NCBI GenBank assembly: GCA_015499985.1
Contig: JAAAUF010000378.1
Coordinates: 1 to 18,975 of the forward strand
DNA length: 18,975 bases
Origin: Haplosporangium gracile
Lineage: Eukaryota > Mortierellomycota > Mortierellomycetes > Mortierellales > Mortierellaceae
Reading direction: 5' to 3'
Position 1 is the first letter of the stretch. Every line of letters begins with the position of its first letter. Below are positions 9,973 to 18,975 of this stretch, piece by piece. The notes beneath the pieces were generated by a model. The model saw nothing but the letters and a program-made list of their open reading frames with translations. It was not told where the DNA came from and searched no databases. The translations under genes were made by a program, and so were the position numbers.

Positions 9973-10338
9973 GGTAGCTTTATATGTTCGTCGAGGCGGA
10001 ATGAGGAGACTTGTCTATGTTTAACTTCCCAACGACCGAGAAATTGGACACAGGAGATGTGCATTTTGCCTAATTGATCAAGCAAAGCCACCCTGTTTTC
10101 ATCGGCAAGGATGATCACGTGCAGATCGGTTTTCTTCCCACGGTGCACACCCCGTAATTGATTTCCCCACTCTTTCGTCCCTTCTCTGGCTGGCACACTC
10201 TCTCGTCTGCCCAGACACAGTGGAGACCCCACAGGGACACTTTTTTACTCCATCTCTTTTTTATTTCCTCTTCATTTGTTCACCCCCTCACTCTCCCTCC
10301 CCACTCTCCCACATAACCCCCTCCTCCTCACACACATC
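9973..10338. promoter_or_regulatory. Divergent promoter between release factor and carboxylase beta genes
   Basis: 366 bases separate two start codons pointing outward. It holds a CACGTG E-box at 10116-10121 (extended ATCACGTG), an inverted CCAAT box (ATTGG, 10043-10047) 71 bases from the release-factor ATG, and a C/T-rich leader (about 10240-10335) before the carboxylase ATG. No TATA box is evident. Confidence 0.6.
10116..10121. promoter_or_regulatory. CACGTG E-box (bHLH site candidate)
   Basis: A palindromic CACGTG lies 144 bases from the release-factor start and 218 from the carboxylase start. Fungal bHLH factors of the Cbf1 type bind this core. One six-base match is weak evidence alone; its place in a divergent promoter raises interest. 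Confidence 0.35.
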
Positions 10339-12846
10339 ATGAGCATCCTTTACAAGAAGGCTCTGGCCCCCATGGTCTCCAGGGCAATGGCCGCCACCAC
10401 TCTCACGCGCTCATCCGTTGCTTTGATGCGCCCCTCAATGGCCGTCGGCATGGTCCGCTCCTACCACCGCCAACACGAGGATCAGGCCACCATCCTCCCC
10501 AACAACATCGATACCCACAAGCCCGAGTTCAAGGTATGTTGAAGGGGCAGAGAGTGTGTGTTATTATTGTCGCCAGAGGAAAAAAAAGTGATGGACTTTT
10601 GTGAATCACACACGGATCCGATCGAGAAAGAAAGAGGGGGAAAAGAGGGAAAGGGGTGAGTGATTTGTGTTCAATTATTCGGCTAAAGCGACATATGCAC
10701 TAACAACGCACCTTTGCGTTTTTCATAATAACAATAAAACAAATAGGAAAATGCTGCCAGGATGCAGGCCCTTGTTGACGACATGAACGCCAAGATTGCC
10801 GAGATCAAGCTTGGTAAGGACCATATATACTCGGAGTGGACTTTTCTGTTCAAAAAGTAGAGAATATTTTGACAGAGGACGAACGTGGGAAAATTGAGAA
10901 TGGAAAATTGTCGGCCGTTTTTATTTTTTTATGTTTCTTCTCGTACCGTAATCGTTTGAACTTCTCCGACTCATTATTTTTTTTAACTCATCCCTTGCTA
11001 ATGTAGGTGGTGGAAAGGTTGCTAGAGAGAGACACCTTTCGCGCAAGAAGTTGTTGCCTAGAGATCGGTATGTTTGTTTCTTTTTTACTTCCATGCCGCG
11101 GCTTGTATTTGTTTGGTTTGCTTGTTTGCTTTACAAGGAAGAAATGGGTCAAGTTAAAGCATACAGCGGATCACGCTCGACTTGCACAAGCAAAATTTAC
11201 TCTCTCGCTTGCAATTAAACCGATCATGCCGAACGGACTATTCTTCATTCTCTCCGGTGGCACCAAAAACAAACCTAAGCGTTATTCTCCCATGCATCCT
11301 CCGAAAACTATTAGTGTTGACCGCTTGTTGGACAATGGGTCTCCTTTCCTTGAGATTGGTCAGTTTGCTGGACATGAGCTTTACGAGGACAAGGTTCCTG
11401 CAGGAGGAGTCATTGCCGGTATTGGTCGCGTCAACGGCGTTGAGTGCATGATTGTCGCCAACGACCCCACCGTCAAGGGAGGCACCTACTACCCCATCAC
11501 TGTCAAGAAGCACTTGCGTGCTCAGGAGATTGCCAGGGAGAACCGTCTGCCCTGTATCTACTTGGTCGAGTCTGGTGGAGCCAACTTGCCCCGCCAGTTG
11601 GACGTTTTCCCCGACAAGGAGCATTTCGGACGCATCTTCTACAACCAGGCCAACATGTCTGCCATGGGTATTCCCCAGGTTGCCGTTGTCTTGGGATCCT
11701 GCACAGCCGGTGGTGCCTATGTCCCTGCCATGGCTGACGAGAGTATCATTGTCCAGAAGCAGGGAACCATTTTCTTGGCCGGTCCCCCTTTGGTCAAGGC
11801 TGCTACTGGAGAGGTTGTCTCTGCTGAGGATTTGGGAGGCGCTGATATGCACTGCAAGGTCTCTGGAGTTACTGATCACTTGGCCGTTGACGATGAGCAC
11901 GCCCTGGTCCTTGCCCGCCGTGTCATCGGCAACCTCAACTACCAGAAGAAGCCCCAGGTAAAAATTTCTTCATTCACGCGTTGAGTATATGGAGACTTGC
12001 AGAGAGAGCACTCAATTAACCTCTTCTATATATCTATGAACATCGTCACCTTAATAGTTGCTGATGAAGAAGGTGGAGGAGCCTTTGTACCCTGCTTCGG
12101 AGTTGGGCGGCATCGTCGGCGATAACCTCAAGAAGTCGTTCGATGTCAAGAATGTCATTGCTCGTATTGTTGATGGATCCAAGTTCAGCGAGTTCAAGGA
12201 GAACTACGGAACCACTGTTGTCACTGGATTTGCCCACATTCACGGCTACCCCGTCGGTATTGTTGCCAACAACGGTATCTTGTTCTCGGAGGCTGCTCTC
12301 AAGTCTGCCCACTTTGTGCAGCTCTGCACCCAGCGCAAGATCCCCCTTGTCTTCTTGCAGAACATTACCGGTTTCATGGTCGGATCGTCTGCTGAGCAGG
12401 GCGGTATTGCTAAGAACGGAGCCAAGATGGTCACTGCTGTTTCGTGCGCTCAGGTGCCCAAGTTTACCGTGATTATCGGAGGCTCATTCGGAGCTGGTAA
12501 CTATGGAATGTGTGGTCGTGCTTACTCTCCTCGCTTCTTGTGGATGTGGCCCAATGCCCGTATCTCTGTCATGGGAGGTGAGCAGGCTGCTGGTGTGTTG
12601 TCGACCGTCAAGAGGGCCGGCATGGAGAAGCGCGGCGAGAACTGGGACCCCAAGGATGAGGAGGAGTTCAAGAAGCCCATTATCGATCTGTACGAAAAGG
12701 AGGGTCACCCCTATGTCTCTGGTTCCAGACTTTTGGACGACGGTACCATTGACCCCGCCGATACCCGTGCAGTCCTCGGCATGGGTCTCTCCGCTGCCCT
12801 GAACTCTCCTGTTACCGAGACCGACTATGGTGTCTTCCGCATGTAA
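10339..12846 (+). CDS. MCCC2: Methylcrotonyl-CoA carboxylase beta subunit, mitochondrial
   Basis: Non-biotinylated carboxyltransferase subunit of 3-methylcrotonyl-CoA carboxylase; moves CO2 from biotin on the alpha subunit to 3-methylcrotonyl-CoA, the fourth step of leucine catabolism, in the matrix. Exons: 10339-10533, 10747-10813, 11007-11067, 11315-11957, 12058-12846; 584 residues (human about 563). Residues 1-42 are a presequence ([17 protein letters not shown] ... VRSYH). The core opens with [19 protein letters not shown], pieced from three exons. The N-terminal carboxyltransferase half carries [16 protein letters not shown] at 235-250 (oxyanion-hole glycines) and [17 protein letters not shown]. 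The C-terminal half carries [18 protein letters not shown] from 463 and [16 protein letters not shown]. The alpha subunit gene is not in this window. Propionyl-CoA carboxylase beta is a relative, but NYQKK, FVQLC.QR.IP and the ending TDYGVFRM fit MCC. Confidence 0.96.
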
Positions 12847-12953
12847 ACCTCTCTCTTTTCCTTTTTTCATTTTTAGTAGTCTCATTATTTTGTTGCAATA
12901 GATCATCCTTTTTTTTTTTCTTATTCCTTGTCCCATCCATCCATGACCATGAT

Positions 12954-12959
12954 AATAAA
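12954..12959 (+). terminator. Candidate poly(A) signal of the carboxylase beta gene
   Basis: AATAAA 108 bases after the stop codon at 12844-12846, followed by a T-rich downstream stretch. Confidence 0.5.
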
Positions 12960-13320
12960 ATATTTCCTCCGTTTTTTTTATGTTTGTCCTTTCATTGCTG
13001 TTGTTGCGTGCTATTTTGTGGAGGAGCAGTAAGGATGATGGCGTGAGAGAGAGGGGGGAGCGCAGTTCTTGAGAGCAGAGTAAAGATGAGTGTGTAAATA
13101 TGACTGGGGTTGAAACGTGGGTAAAAAGTCAACAAGCCTGTTTGTTTTTTTTTTTTTCCTTTGGTGCAATATCAAAGTAGACATGGGGTAACAGAGGAGA
13201 GAGCAGGAGAGAGGTCAGGGGATCAACTCCGTCATGGGCTTTCAAGCCAACAGGCAAAGGGCAGCAAGGCAATAAGAAAGAAGAATAGAATAGCAAAAGG
13301 TACGGAAATGAAAAACGTGG

Positions 13321-13327
13321 CCAATCA
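13321..13327 (+). promoter_or_regulatory. CCAATCA box upstream of the aminotransferase gene
   Basis: A CCAATCA match (context TGGCCAATCAGCG) lies 386 bases before the ATG. CCAAT is bound by the fungal Hap2/3/5 (NF-Y-like) complex, which controls many mitochondrial and amino-acid genes. The site is a candidate only. Confidence 0.4.
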
Positions 13328-13712
13328 GCGATTGCTTCCCCCGTTTTCTTCCCACGGGGTAGCAGAATTCATCGCTTGAACTTTTTTTTTATTTCGTCTC
13401 TATTCCGCGCCGTGGGTGTATCGATCAGACAAGAGAGAAGAGACACACTTGACTCAGACGAACAAATCGGAGAGATTTGTGAGCACGCCCAGATGATATC
13501 CTCTTATGCCCTTCTTTTTTTCTCTTTTCTTTTTCTTTTCTTTCTTTCTTTCATCTTCATCCATCTCACTTCATCACCCTCTTCGCTTTCCAGCATCGCC
13601 TGATCCACCCTCCACTCCACTCCACCATCACCCTCTACAAGATCACCCTCCTTTAGGATCCTCATCTCATCTCTCTCTCTTCACTCACACATATACGCAT
13701 ATCATATCCACA

Positions 13713-15576
13713 ATGTTTATCCAAAGAGCTATGCGCCAGGCCACCAAGGCCCAGACTATCTTGGGTGCCTCCCCCTCAAAGTACACCGCCAAGGTCCTCG
13801 CTTCCTCGCGCCTTTACAGCACCCCCGCCCTTGCCCCCCTTGACGCCTCCAAGCTCGAGATCAACCAGTCCAAGAACCAGAAGGCCCTCCAGGAGAACTC
13901 ACAGTTGGTCTTTGGCAAGACTTTTACCGACAACATGCTCACCATCGAGTGGGAGGCCGGAAAGGGTTGGGGTACCCCCCAGCTCAAGGAGTATGGAAAG
14001 CTCCAGTTGGATCCCTCTGCTGTCGTCTTCCACTATGCCTTTGAGTGCTTTGAGGGTATGAAGGCTTATAAGGATAAGGATGGAAAGACCCGTCTCTTCC
14101 GTCCTGATATGAACATGAAGCGCTTTAACCGCTCTGCCCAGCGTATTGCCCTCCCCGTAAGTTGTTTTCTTTCCTTACCATTCTGGTGCCTCTGCAGCAT
14201 GCCTGCTTTTCTTGCCTATCGATATCAACCTGACACACCTGTGTCACGGAGGGGATTATTTTCCTGTTTGTTGTTTCTAACATGTACCCCTCTCCCTTTT
14301 CCTCCATTATAATTTTTCAACAAAATAGAGCTTTGAGGATGAGGAGCTCACCAAGTTAATCGGCGAGTTCTTGAAGGTCGACGATCGCTGGATCCCCAAG
14401 GGCCGCGGCTACTCTCTCTACCTCCGCCCCACCATGATCGGCACCCAAGAGTCCCTCGGAGTCGGTGCCTCGAACAAGGCCATGATTTTCCTCATTGCCT
14501 CGCCCGTCGGCCCTTACTTTCCCTCGGGTTTCGCTGCCGTCAACCTCTTGGCGACCTCGGAGAAGGTCCGTGCCTGGCCCGGCGGAACTGGTGATGCCAA
14601 GATCGGAGGCAACTATGCCCCCTGCATCAGGCCCCAGTTGGATGCCAACAAGGAAGGCTTCCAGCAGAACTTGTGGTTGTTCGGACCTGATCACCAGGTC
14701 ACCGAGGTCGGCACCATGAACTGCTTTGTCTTCTGGAAGAACGAGAAGGGAGGCAAGTACATCTTGAGTTTTTTTTTGTTTTTGTTCGTCTTGATTGTGT
14801 CCTGAATGATACTATCACCTGACTTACTGATATATTAACGCAAATCTCTTTACAATAACACGCTAATAGAGAAGGAGTTGGTCACCCCCGCGTTGGATGG
14901 TTCGATCTTGCCCGGTGTTACCCGTGACAGTATCTTGACCTTGACTCGCTCCTGGGGCGAGTTCAAGGTCTCGGAGCGCAAGTTCACCATGGCGGACCTT
15001 GTCAAGGCCGATAAGGAGGGTCGTATCATCGAGATGTTTGGTAACTTATAACCTTTTGTTTTATCTATGATTTTTTTTTGTTTGAGTATTCCTGTGCTGT
15101 GCATGTAGAGGAAATTACTCATTTCTGTCATGAGCAAATATCTCGGAGAAAATGTTGACACGGCTTTTTTTTTTTTTTTTTTTTTGGAATTTGTGTAATT
15201 ATTTATTATATTTTTTACCACGGTCATGCATACGCCTTGTGCACCATTTTCAGACAATGGCGTCTCTTTGTTGACATTGACCATGAAGCATAGATCATAA
15301 CCAACACACTGTCATCCATATTTAGTGCTACAATCCACATGACTAACCCTGCATCTCATCCTTATTGCTCTGAAATACTTATTAGGTGCCGGAACTGCTT
15401 GCATTGTCTGCCCTATCAAGAAGATCCATTACGACGGCCACGACATCCACGTCCCCCTTGACTCCTCTGACAAGACCAGCCAGGCCGGAAAGCTGACCAA
15501 GCGCATCAACGAATCGATCATGGATATCCAGTACGGAGATGTTGAGGGCCCCAAGGGTTGGTCCGTCGTTGTTTAA
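13713..15576 (+). CDS. BAT1: Branched-chain amino acid aminotransferase, mitochondrial
   Basis: PLP-dependent fold-type IV transaminase that interconverts leucine, isoleucine and valine with their 2-oxo acids using 2-oxoglutarate/glutamate. Exons: 13713-14156, 14329-14752, 14870-15040, 15386-15576; 409 residues. Residues 1-42 are a presequence ending RLYSTPA. Conserved blocks: [63 protein letters not shown]. The PLP-binding lysine is K239 (AKIGGNYAP) and the pyridine-nitrogen glutamate is E274 (TEVGTMN); LPGVTRDS and VSERKFTM follow. C352-I-V-C355 matches the CXXC redox motif of animal enzymes. The second intron uses a GC donor. Paralogous cytosolic copies exist in many fungi; the presequence supports the mitochondrial form. 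Confidence 0.96.
14753..14869 (+). other. Non-canonical GC-AG intron in the aminotransferase gene
   Basis: The donor is G|GCAAGT (GC at 14753-14754) and the acceptor CTAATAG ends at 14869, phase 1. The join gives [15 protein letters not shown], which matches family members (GEKELVT, GEEELAT). The nearby GT (14757) puts the downstream exon in a wrong frame, so no GT donor nearby restores the protein. Apart from the GC it matches the donor consensus at AG|GCAAGT, the pattern usual for GC-AG introns. Confidence 0.85.
15165..15185 (+). repeat. 21-T run inside the third intron of the aminotransferase gene
   Basis: Twenty-one T in the 345-base intron 15041-15385. The intron has donor GTAACT, a branch-like GACTAAC near 15340 and acceptor ATTAG. 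The run is far from the acceptor and is not its polypyrimidine tract. Confidence 0.85.
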
Positions 15577-15686
15577 GGAGACAGAGACACTTATCTCTAT
15601 AATCGCGCTTTTGGTATTAGCACAGAGATTCCCGCCCGACTTTTTGTTGTTCTGGTTTCAGGATATATAGAAAGGAACAGCATGTA

Positions 15687-15692
15687 ATTAAA
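15687..15692 (+). terminator. Candidate poly(A) signal of the aminotransferase gene
   Basis: ATTAAA, a common variant of AATAAA, 111 bases after the stop at 15574-15576. Confidence 0.35.
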
Positions 15693-16037
15693 ACACTATC
15701 ATTATCATTTCAGTCTGTTTGTTGCTTTGATGTGATGGTTATGTACATGCGAGCCAACGTGGACGATAAGAGCTTTTGAAGCCATGGCGTGATTGTTCAT
15801 TATCTACTATCCTTGCCTGCTTGCCATTCTGCGCATATGCTTTGCATCGAGGAGAGATGAAGGCAGTGTATCGTGTGAACACAACCGTCGTTGGAGCAGT
15901 GGATCTGTTGGACCACTATGTTGCCGCTCACGAGTAGACAAGGTTTTCTGCGCCCCCATTTTCTTCCTCGAGAATGTTGCGTATCAGTAGCGAAGGTGAC
16001 TTGTCTGTAAGTTTTTTTGGTACGTGGTCTTATTAAA

Positions 16038-16084
16038 CAAACAACACGCGTTTTTTATTTTACTAATCAAACAACACGCGTTTT
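16038..16084. repeat. Two 17-nt direct repeats, each with an ACGCGT box
   Basis: The 17-mer caaacaacacgcgtttt occurs at 16038-16054 and again at 16068-16084, 30 bases apart start to start. Each copy holds ACGCGT, the core of MluI cell-cycle boxes bound by fungal MBF-type factors. A third ACGCGT is at 16351-16356, and CGCG cores recur near 16101, 16406 and 16509 (the last as TTTTCGCGC, E2F-like). Confidence 0.7.
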
Positions 16085-17739
16085 CTCCTTTTTTCGAGTC
16101 CGGCGCGTCTGACTTTTTTTTATTTTAAATCAGTGATCCCCTCGCTCTAGCCTTATGCGCCAACGCAACTTGGTGTTTGTTGTCCCTGTCATTACACTTT
16201 GCTGTCACCTCAACCATCAATATCTTTTAAAGTAAAACATGTCGCTTCACTGTGTATCATGCTGAGCTGCATCCTTATTCTCCTCCTCCTTTCACTGTCA
16301 TTTTTTTCTATATGTCTACCTCATTGAGCACTTTTGTTTTTGTGTTGTACACGCGTTTATAATACACGTTGTCCCTCATGACCATCTTCCAGGATCATTC
16401 TCGATCGCGTTTACGCAGGTTATCGAAAAAAAAGCTTGTCTGATTACTTCCTCGTTTAAGCCATATCACAGAAAAGTATCATGCACATGCTTTTTAACAT
16501 CATCTTTTCGCGCTCATTATTTTTTGTTGTTGTTCTCCATGTCTGCTGTCTTTATTTCATCTTTCTTTTCGCCTTTCAAAGCGCCTATGGTTCCCTTCCC
16601 AACTGCATTTTCATCCGTTACACAAATAATGTAACAAAAGTGGCCACATTTCAGCAAGCGCCTACAAGCCAGATATCCAGTTCAGTTATGAGAAAAGAAA
16701 ATTGTCAAAACGAAAAGGTGGCCTTATGGGCATCGAAAGACACTCTCAAATCCTACAAGTTGGACTTGCTTTTTTTTCTATTTTTTTTTTTTTTCTGTCA
16801 TACAAATGTCTACCTTTTCTGACGAAGAAGACTTCAACTCAAAATAGAATTGAGCATGGTTGACAAAGAGTGGAGATTACTACGTGCACACACACACACG
16901 ACTCTATCGCTTCTGCTTTCAGCTAGGGATACCGTGTCTGAAAGTCGAGAGAGACGATTTTCGACATCGTATATGAAGGAAAAAAAAATCATATCTTTAT
17001 TGCAAAGCGCGCTCTACTTCCGAAAATACCAAGTATCCGTGTACAATAAGAAAAAACATTTATTAACCAAAGATAGCCCTGTTCTATTATAACCATACCG
17101 GCCGTCCATTAGTTTATCTGCGAGAAAAGAATATGAGTTTCAAAGCGAAAAAAAAAAGCGACTTGTGGATCTGGAGAATTTCAAATAAAAATCTTACAAG
17201 TTCAGTTATTATTTTTTCTAAAAGCAAGCGACGCGCCACTTACTCCTGGAAGGATATCAATATAAACAGAGAGAGACGAGTTGGAAGTACGAATCATTCC
17301 TGCTACCGGTCGGGAGTGTTTGAAAAGATGACAAGACCGAGATGCCTGTCGTAGATAAACAAATTATAATGATAATAAGACGAGGAGAAAGGGTCAAGCC
17401 TGCTATTTACCAAACTATCCTTATTAAATTTGCTCAAAGATAGCCTCCTAACAACGCTTGACATCGTGGTGGTCTTGATCTGCTAAGATCATAGAAAGTG
17501 AGTAGCGTGAGCTAAATCGAGATACTTTGATTCGGTCAAAAAGAGCGTCCTTTCTTTTTTTTTTTTATATCAACAACTAAGGTCCGATGAAAAAAAGCTA
17601 TCATCTGGAAGAAAGAAAGTAAACATTTTACGAAAAGAACACGCTTTTGCAAAATGCGTCAACATATCGTTCTGTTTTTGACTCAAAAATGTTTCAAAGG
17701 GATCCCTCCAAGAACGTTCTCATAGTTGAACAACTAGCG

Positions 17740-17767
17740 AAAAAAAAAAAAAAAAAAAAAAAAAAAA
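17740..17767 (+). repeat. 28-A homopolymer run
   Basis: Twenty-eight A on the + strand, in gene-free DNA. No coding exon or poly(A) signal lies just upstream, and no target-site duplication was seen, so there is no sign that it is a retrotransposed mRNA tail. Confidence 0.9.
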
Positions 17768-18001
17768 GATCCAAGCGCATCTTGCGGCTTGATTTTTATT
17801 TTATTTTATTTTGCATGCGCTCTATTTTTTAATTGTTAATCAGTGAGCGAGATCGAAACAAAGAGAAAGGTCGAGTGGAAGCACTTTTACCGACTTCGCC
17901 TATCGTTTTGCGTCTTACTTAAACATGTGGGGACAACCCAGAGCGGACGACATATTCTGGTAAGCCGATACGAAAGTAGAAAGTCAGAGGAAGAACGAGT
18001 T

Positions 18002-18063
18002 ATAGAGTAGATATCTTCGATTTTGATCGTGTTAGATACTCATTGATTATGTAACTACTCTAT
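18002..18063. repeat. Inverted repeat, 9-bp arms
   Basis: atagagtag at 18002-18010 is matched by its reverse complement ctactctat at 18055-18063, with 44 bases between. Arms this short arise by chance in AT-rich DNA; no T run follows on either side that would make it a terminator. Confidence 0.3.
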
Positions 18064-18975
18064 CTTATCCAACACACGAGGGTGCCCTGAATGGCAAGTA
18101 TTGTTTGAAAAGGAAAAGAGCGACATCACGAAAAGGTACAAATTTTCATCGGTATCGCGTGAAGTTCTTTTAATGACCTGTAAAGCTCAAGTAAAGGATG
18201 AAGGTGTCTAGGAATTGTTGTGAACATTAAACAGTGGCATGAAGGGAAGAATGGACCGCTCTGAACCTTCGTTGTTTTTTTTGTTCATCAACTACAGATA
18301 GGGGGTGCCGACACAGCCACCATCGAATCCGTATCGGAGAAAGAGAACACCAAACAGAGATCAGAAAACACGCTCAGCCCGAATCCAACACCTATCTGAT
18401 ATCTCTATGCTTGTTTTTTGAATGAGCGTTACTAGCTGAAACGTGCATGTACATCGACCTGAATATGGACATGTGAGAAGGAATGTTTGACGTCACCCTT
18501 CGTCCCGTTGTGAGCTAGGCACGTTTAAACGCGAAAAACATATTTTAAAAAATACTTTTACATGCACCCAGAGGCAAGCCTAAAAAGATAACAGACCCCA
18601 GAAAGAGCATCTGCCGGTAACTTTTTTTTTTGTTTATTTCATACAAAGGCCACTACCACCAGGAGACTCCCACTTATACCGGCAAGATCCTTTCCGCACA
18701 TTGATCACCATTATGTCAGGTCTACTAACGCTTAAAACCTTCAAAGTGGGCCACCTTGAAAAAAGGACCAAACCAAAAAGAACGGCACGGAATGGAATGT
18801 CCTGGGTATATTCTTTTTTAACAACGTATCAGCCATTCAGCTATTAGAACTATTTAAAAAAAAGTGCTATTGGTACCAAAAAAACACGTATTCTTTAAAC
18901 TGAGGCTTTTGTCGAAAAAATATGGTCATCCTAACAACTGGGTAGAAAAACCGCGGAAGACCTACAGTATCCTAG

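Larger units (their letters stand above)
12847..13712. promoter_or_regulatory. Intergenic region: carboxylase 3'UTR and aminotransferase promoter
   Basis: The left part has a poly(A) signal AATAAA at 12954-12959 and T-rich tracts. The middle (13000-13300) is purine-rich with nothing codon-like. A CCAATCA box lies at 13321-13327. From about 13500 to 13705 the + strand is C/T-rich and runs into the aminotransferase ATG. Confidence 0.55.
15577..18975. other. AT-rich 3.4-kb tail without a supported gene
   Basis: Apart from the aminotransferase 3'UTR (an ATTAAA at 15687-15692 may be its poly(A) signal), I see no coding region. Short open frames have no family resemblance and lack splice partners. 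By eye the base composition from about 16440 on is more AT-rich than the genes, with many A and T runs, a 28-A run at 17740-17767 and a short (CA)n at 16888-16899. I found no tRNA, rRNA or convincing transposon ends. It could be a long promoter for a gene beyond the right edge or heterochromatin-like spacer. Confidence 0.5.

Noticed and set aside
11007..11314. Continuous open frame through the third carboxylase intron
   Set aside because: The frame is open but its translation departs from the family after the donor at 11068; splicing 11067|11315 restores the conserved [16 protein letters not shown] block.
13506..13712. Longer N-terminus for the aminotransferase starting upstream of 13713
   Set aside because: The upstream frame reads through C/T-rich leader as poly-Phe/Ser/Pro; the methionine at 13713 starts a normal basic presequence.
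16018..16110. tRNA-like B-box (TTCGAGTCC) with a weak A-box upstream
   Set aside because: The A-box does not fit, no acceptor stem pairs and the intervening sequence is A/T-rich with no anticodon arm.
17475..17495. GCTAAGATCA string reminiscent of the 5' part of U2 snRNA
   Set aside because: Only ten bases match; the branch-site pairing segment (GTAGTA) and Sm site of U2 are absent. The string forms a trivial 6-bp hairpin with TGATCT.
17740..17767. Poly-A run as the tail of a retrotransposed element
   Set aside because: No element sequence, coding remnant or flanking target duplication was seen next to it.
18584..18846. About 87 codons open on the + strand near the right edge
   Set aside because: No methionine until late in the frame, poly-Phe from a T run, and no recognisable domain; chance openness in AT-rich DNA is more likely than a transposon remnant.

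Overview
The window is eukaryotic nuclear DNA, most likely from an early-diverging filamentous fungus. The pointers are short GT-AG introns with CTAAC/CTAAT-like branch sites, pyrimidine-rich leaders, long poly-T/poly-A runs, mitochondrial presequences and a decayed F-box/LRR gene. The gene style resembles Mortierellaceae (Mucoromycota), but that placement is an inference from style, not a search result.

Layout. 1-234 is the possible 3' end of an unrecognised + strand gene. 565-1898 (-) is a broken F-box/LRR-like gene with stops and frameshifts. 1899-5170 has no credible gene; it holds low-complexity DNA, a 28-T run, a (TTG)n microsatellite and, from about 4480, a pyrimidine-rich stretch that looks like the promoter/leader of the next gene. 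5465-6007 (+) is a small acidic hypothetical protein with one coding intron and probably a 5'UTR intron. 6354-8084 (+) is mitochondrial L-3-hydroxyacyl-CoA dehydrogenase in six exons, one only 27 nt. 8224-9972 (-) is the mitochondrial class I peptide chain release factor in three exons. 10339-12846 (+) is the methylcrotonyl-CoA carboxylase beta subunit in five exons. 13713-15576 (+) is a mitochondrial branched-chain aminotransferase in four exons, one intron being GC-AG. 15577-18975 is AT-rich with no gene I can support, but it has a cluster of ACGCGT/CGCG motifs with a 17-nt direct repeat.

How the genes relate. Four consecutive genes encode proteins with mitochondrial presequences. The aminotransferase removes the amino group of leucine, isoleucine and valine; the carboxylase beta subunit acts later in leucine breakdown; the hydroxyacyl-CoA dehydrogenase serves beta-oxidation and the same acyl-CoA pool. 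The release factor terminates mitochondrial translation and shares a 366-bp divergent promoter with the carboxylase gene. The exon models were built by hand from splice signals, frame continuity and remembered family conservation; every spliced model closes in frame. I did not find a clearly new multi-gene system. The items most worth checking are the mitochondrial gene neighbourhood, the 27-nt exon, the GC-AG intron, the unrecognised acidic protein and the CGCG-motif cluster.
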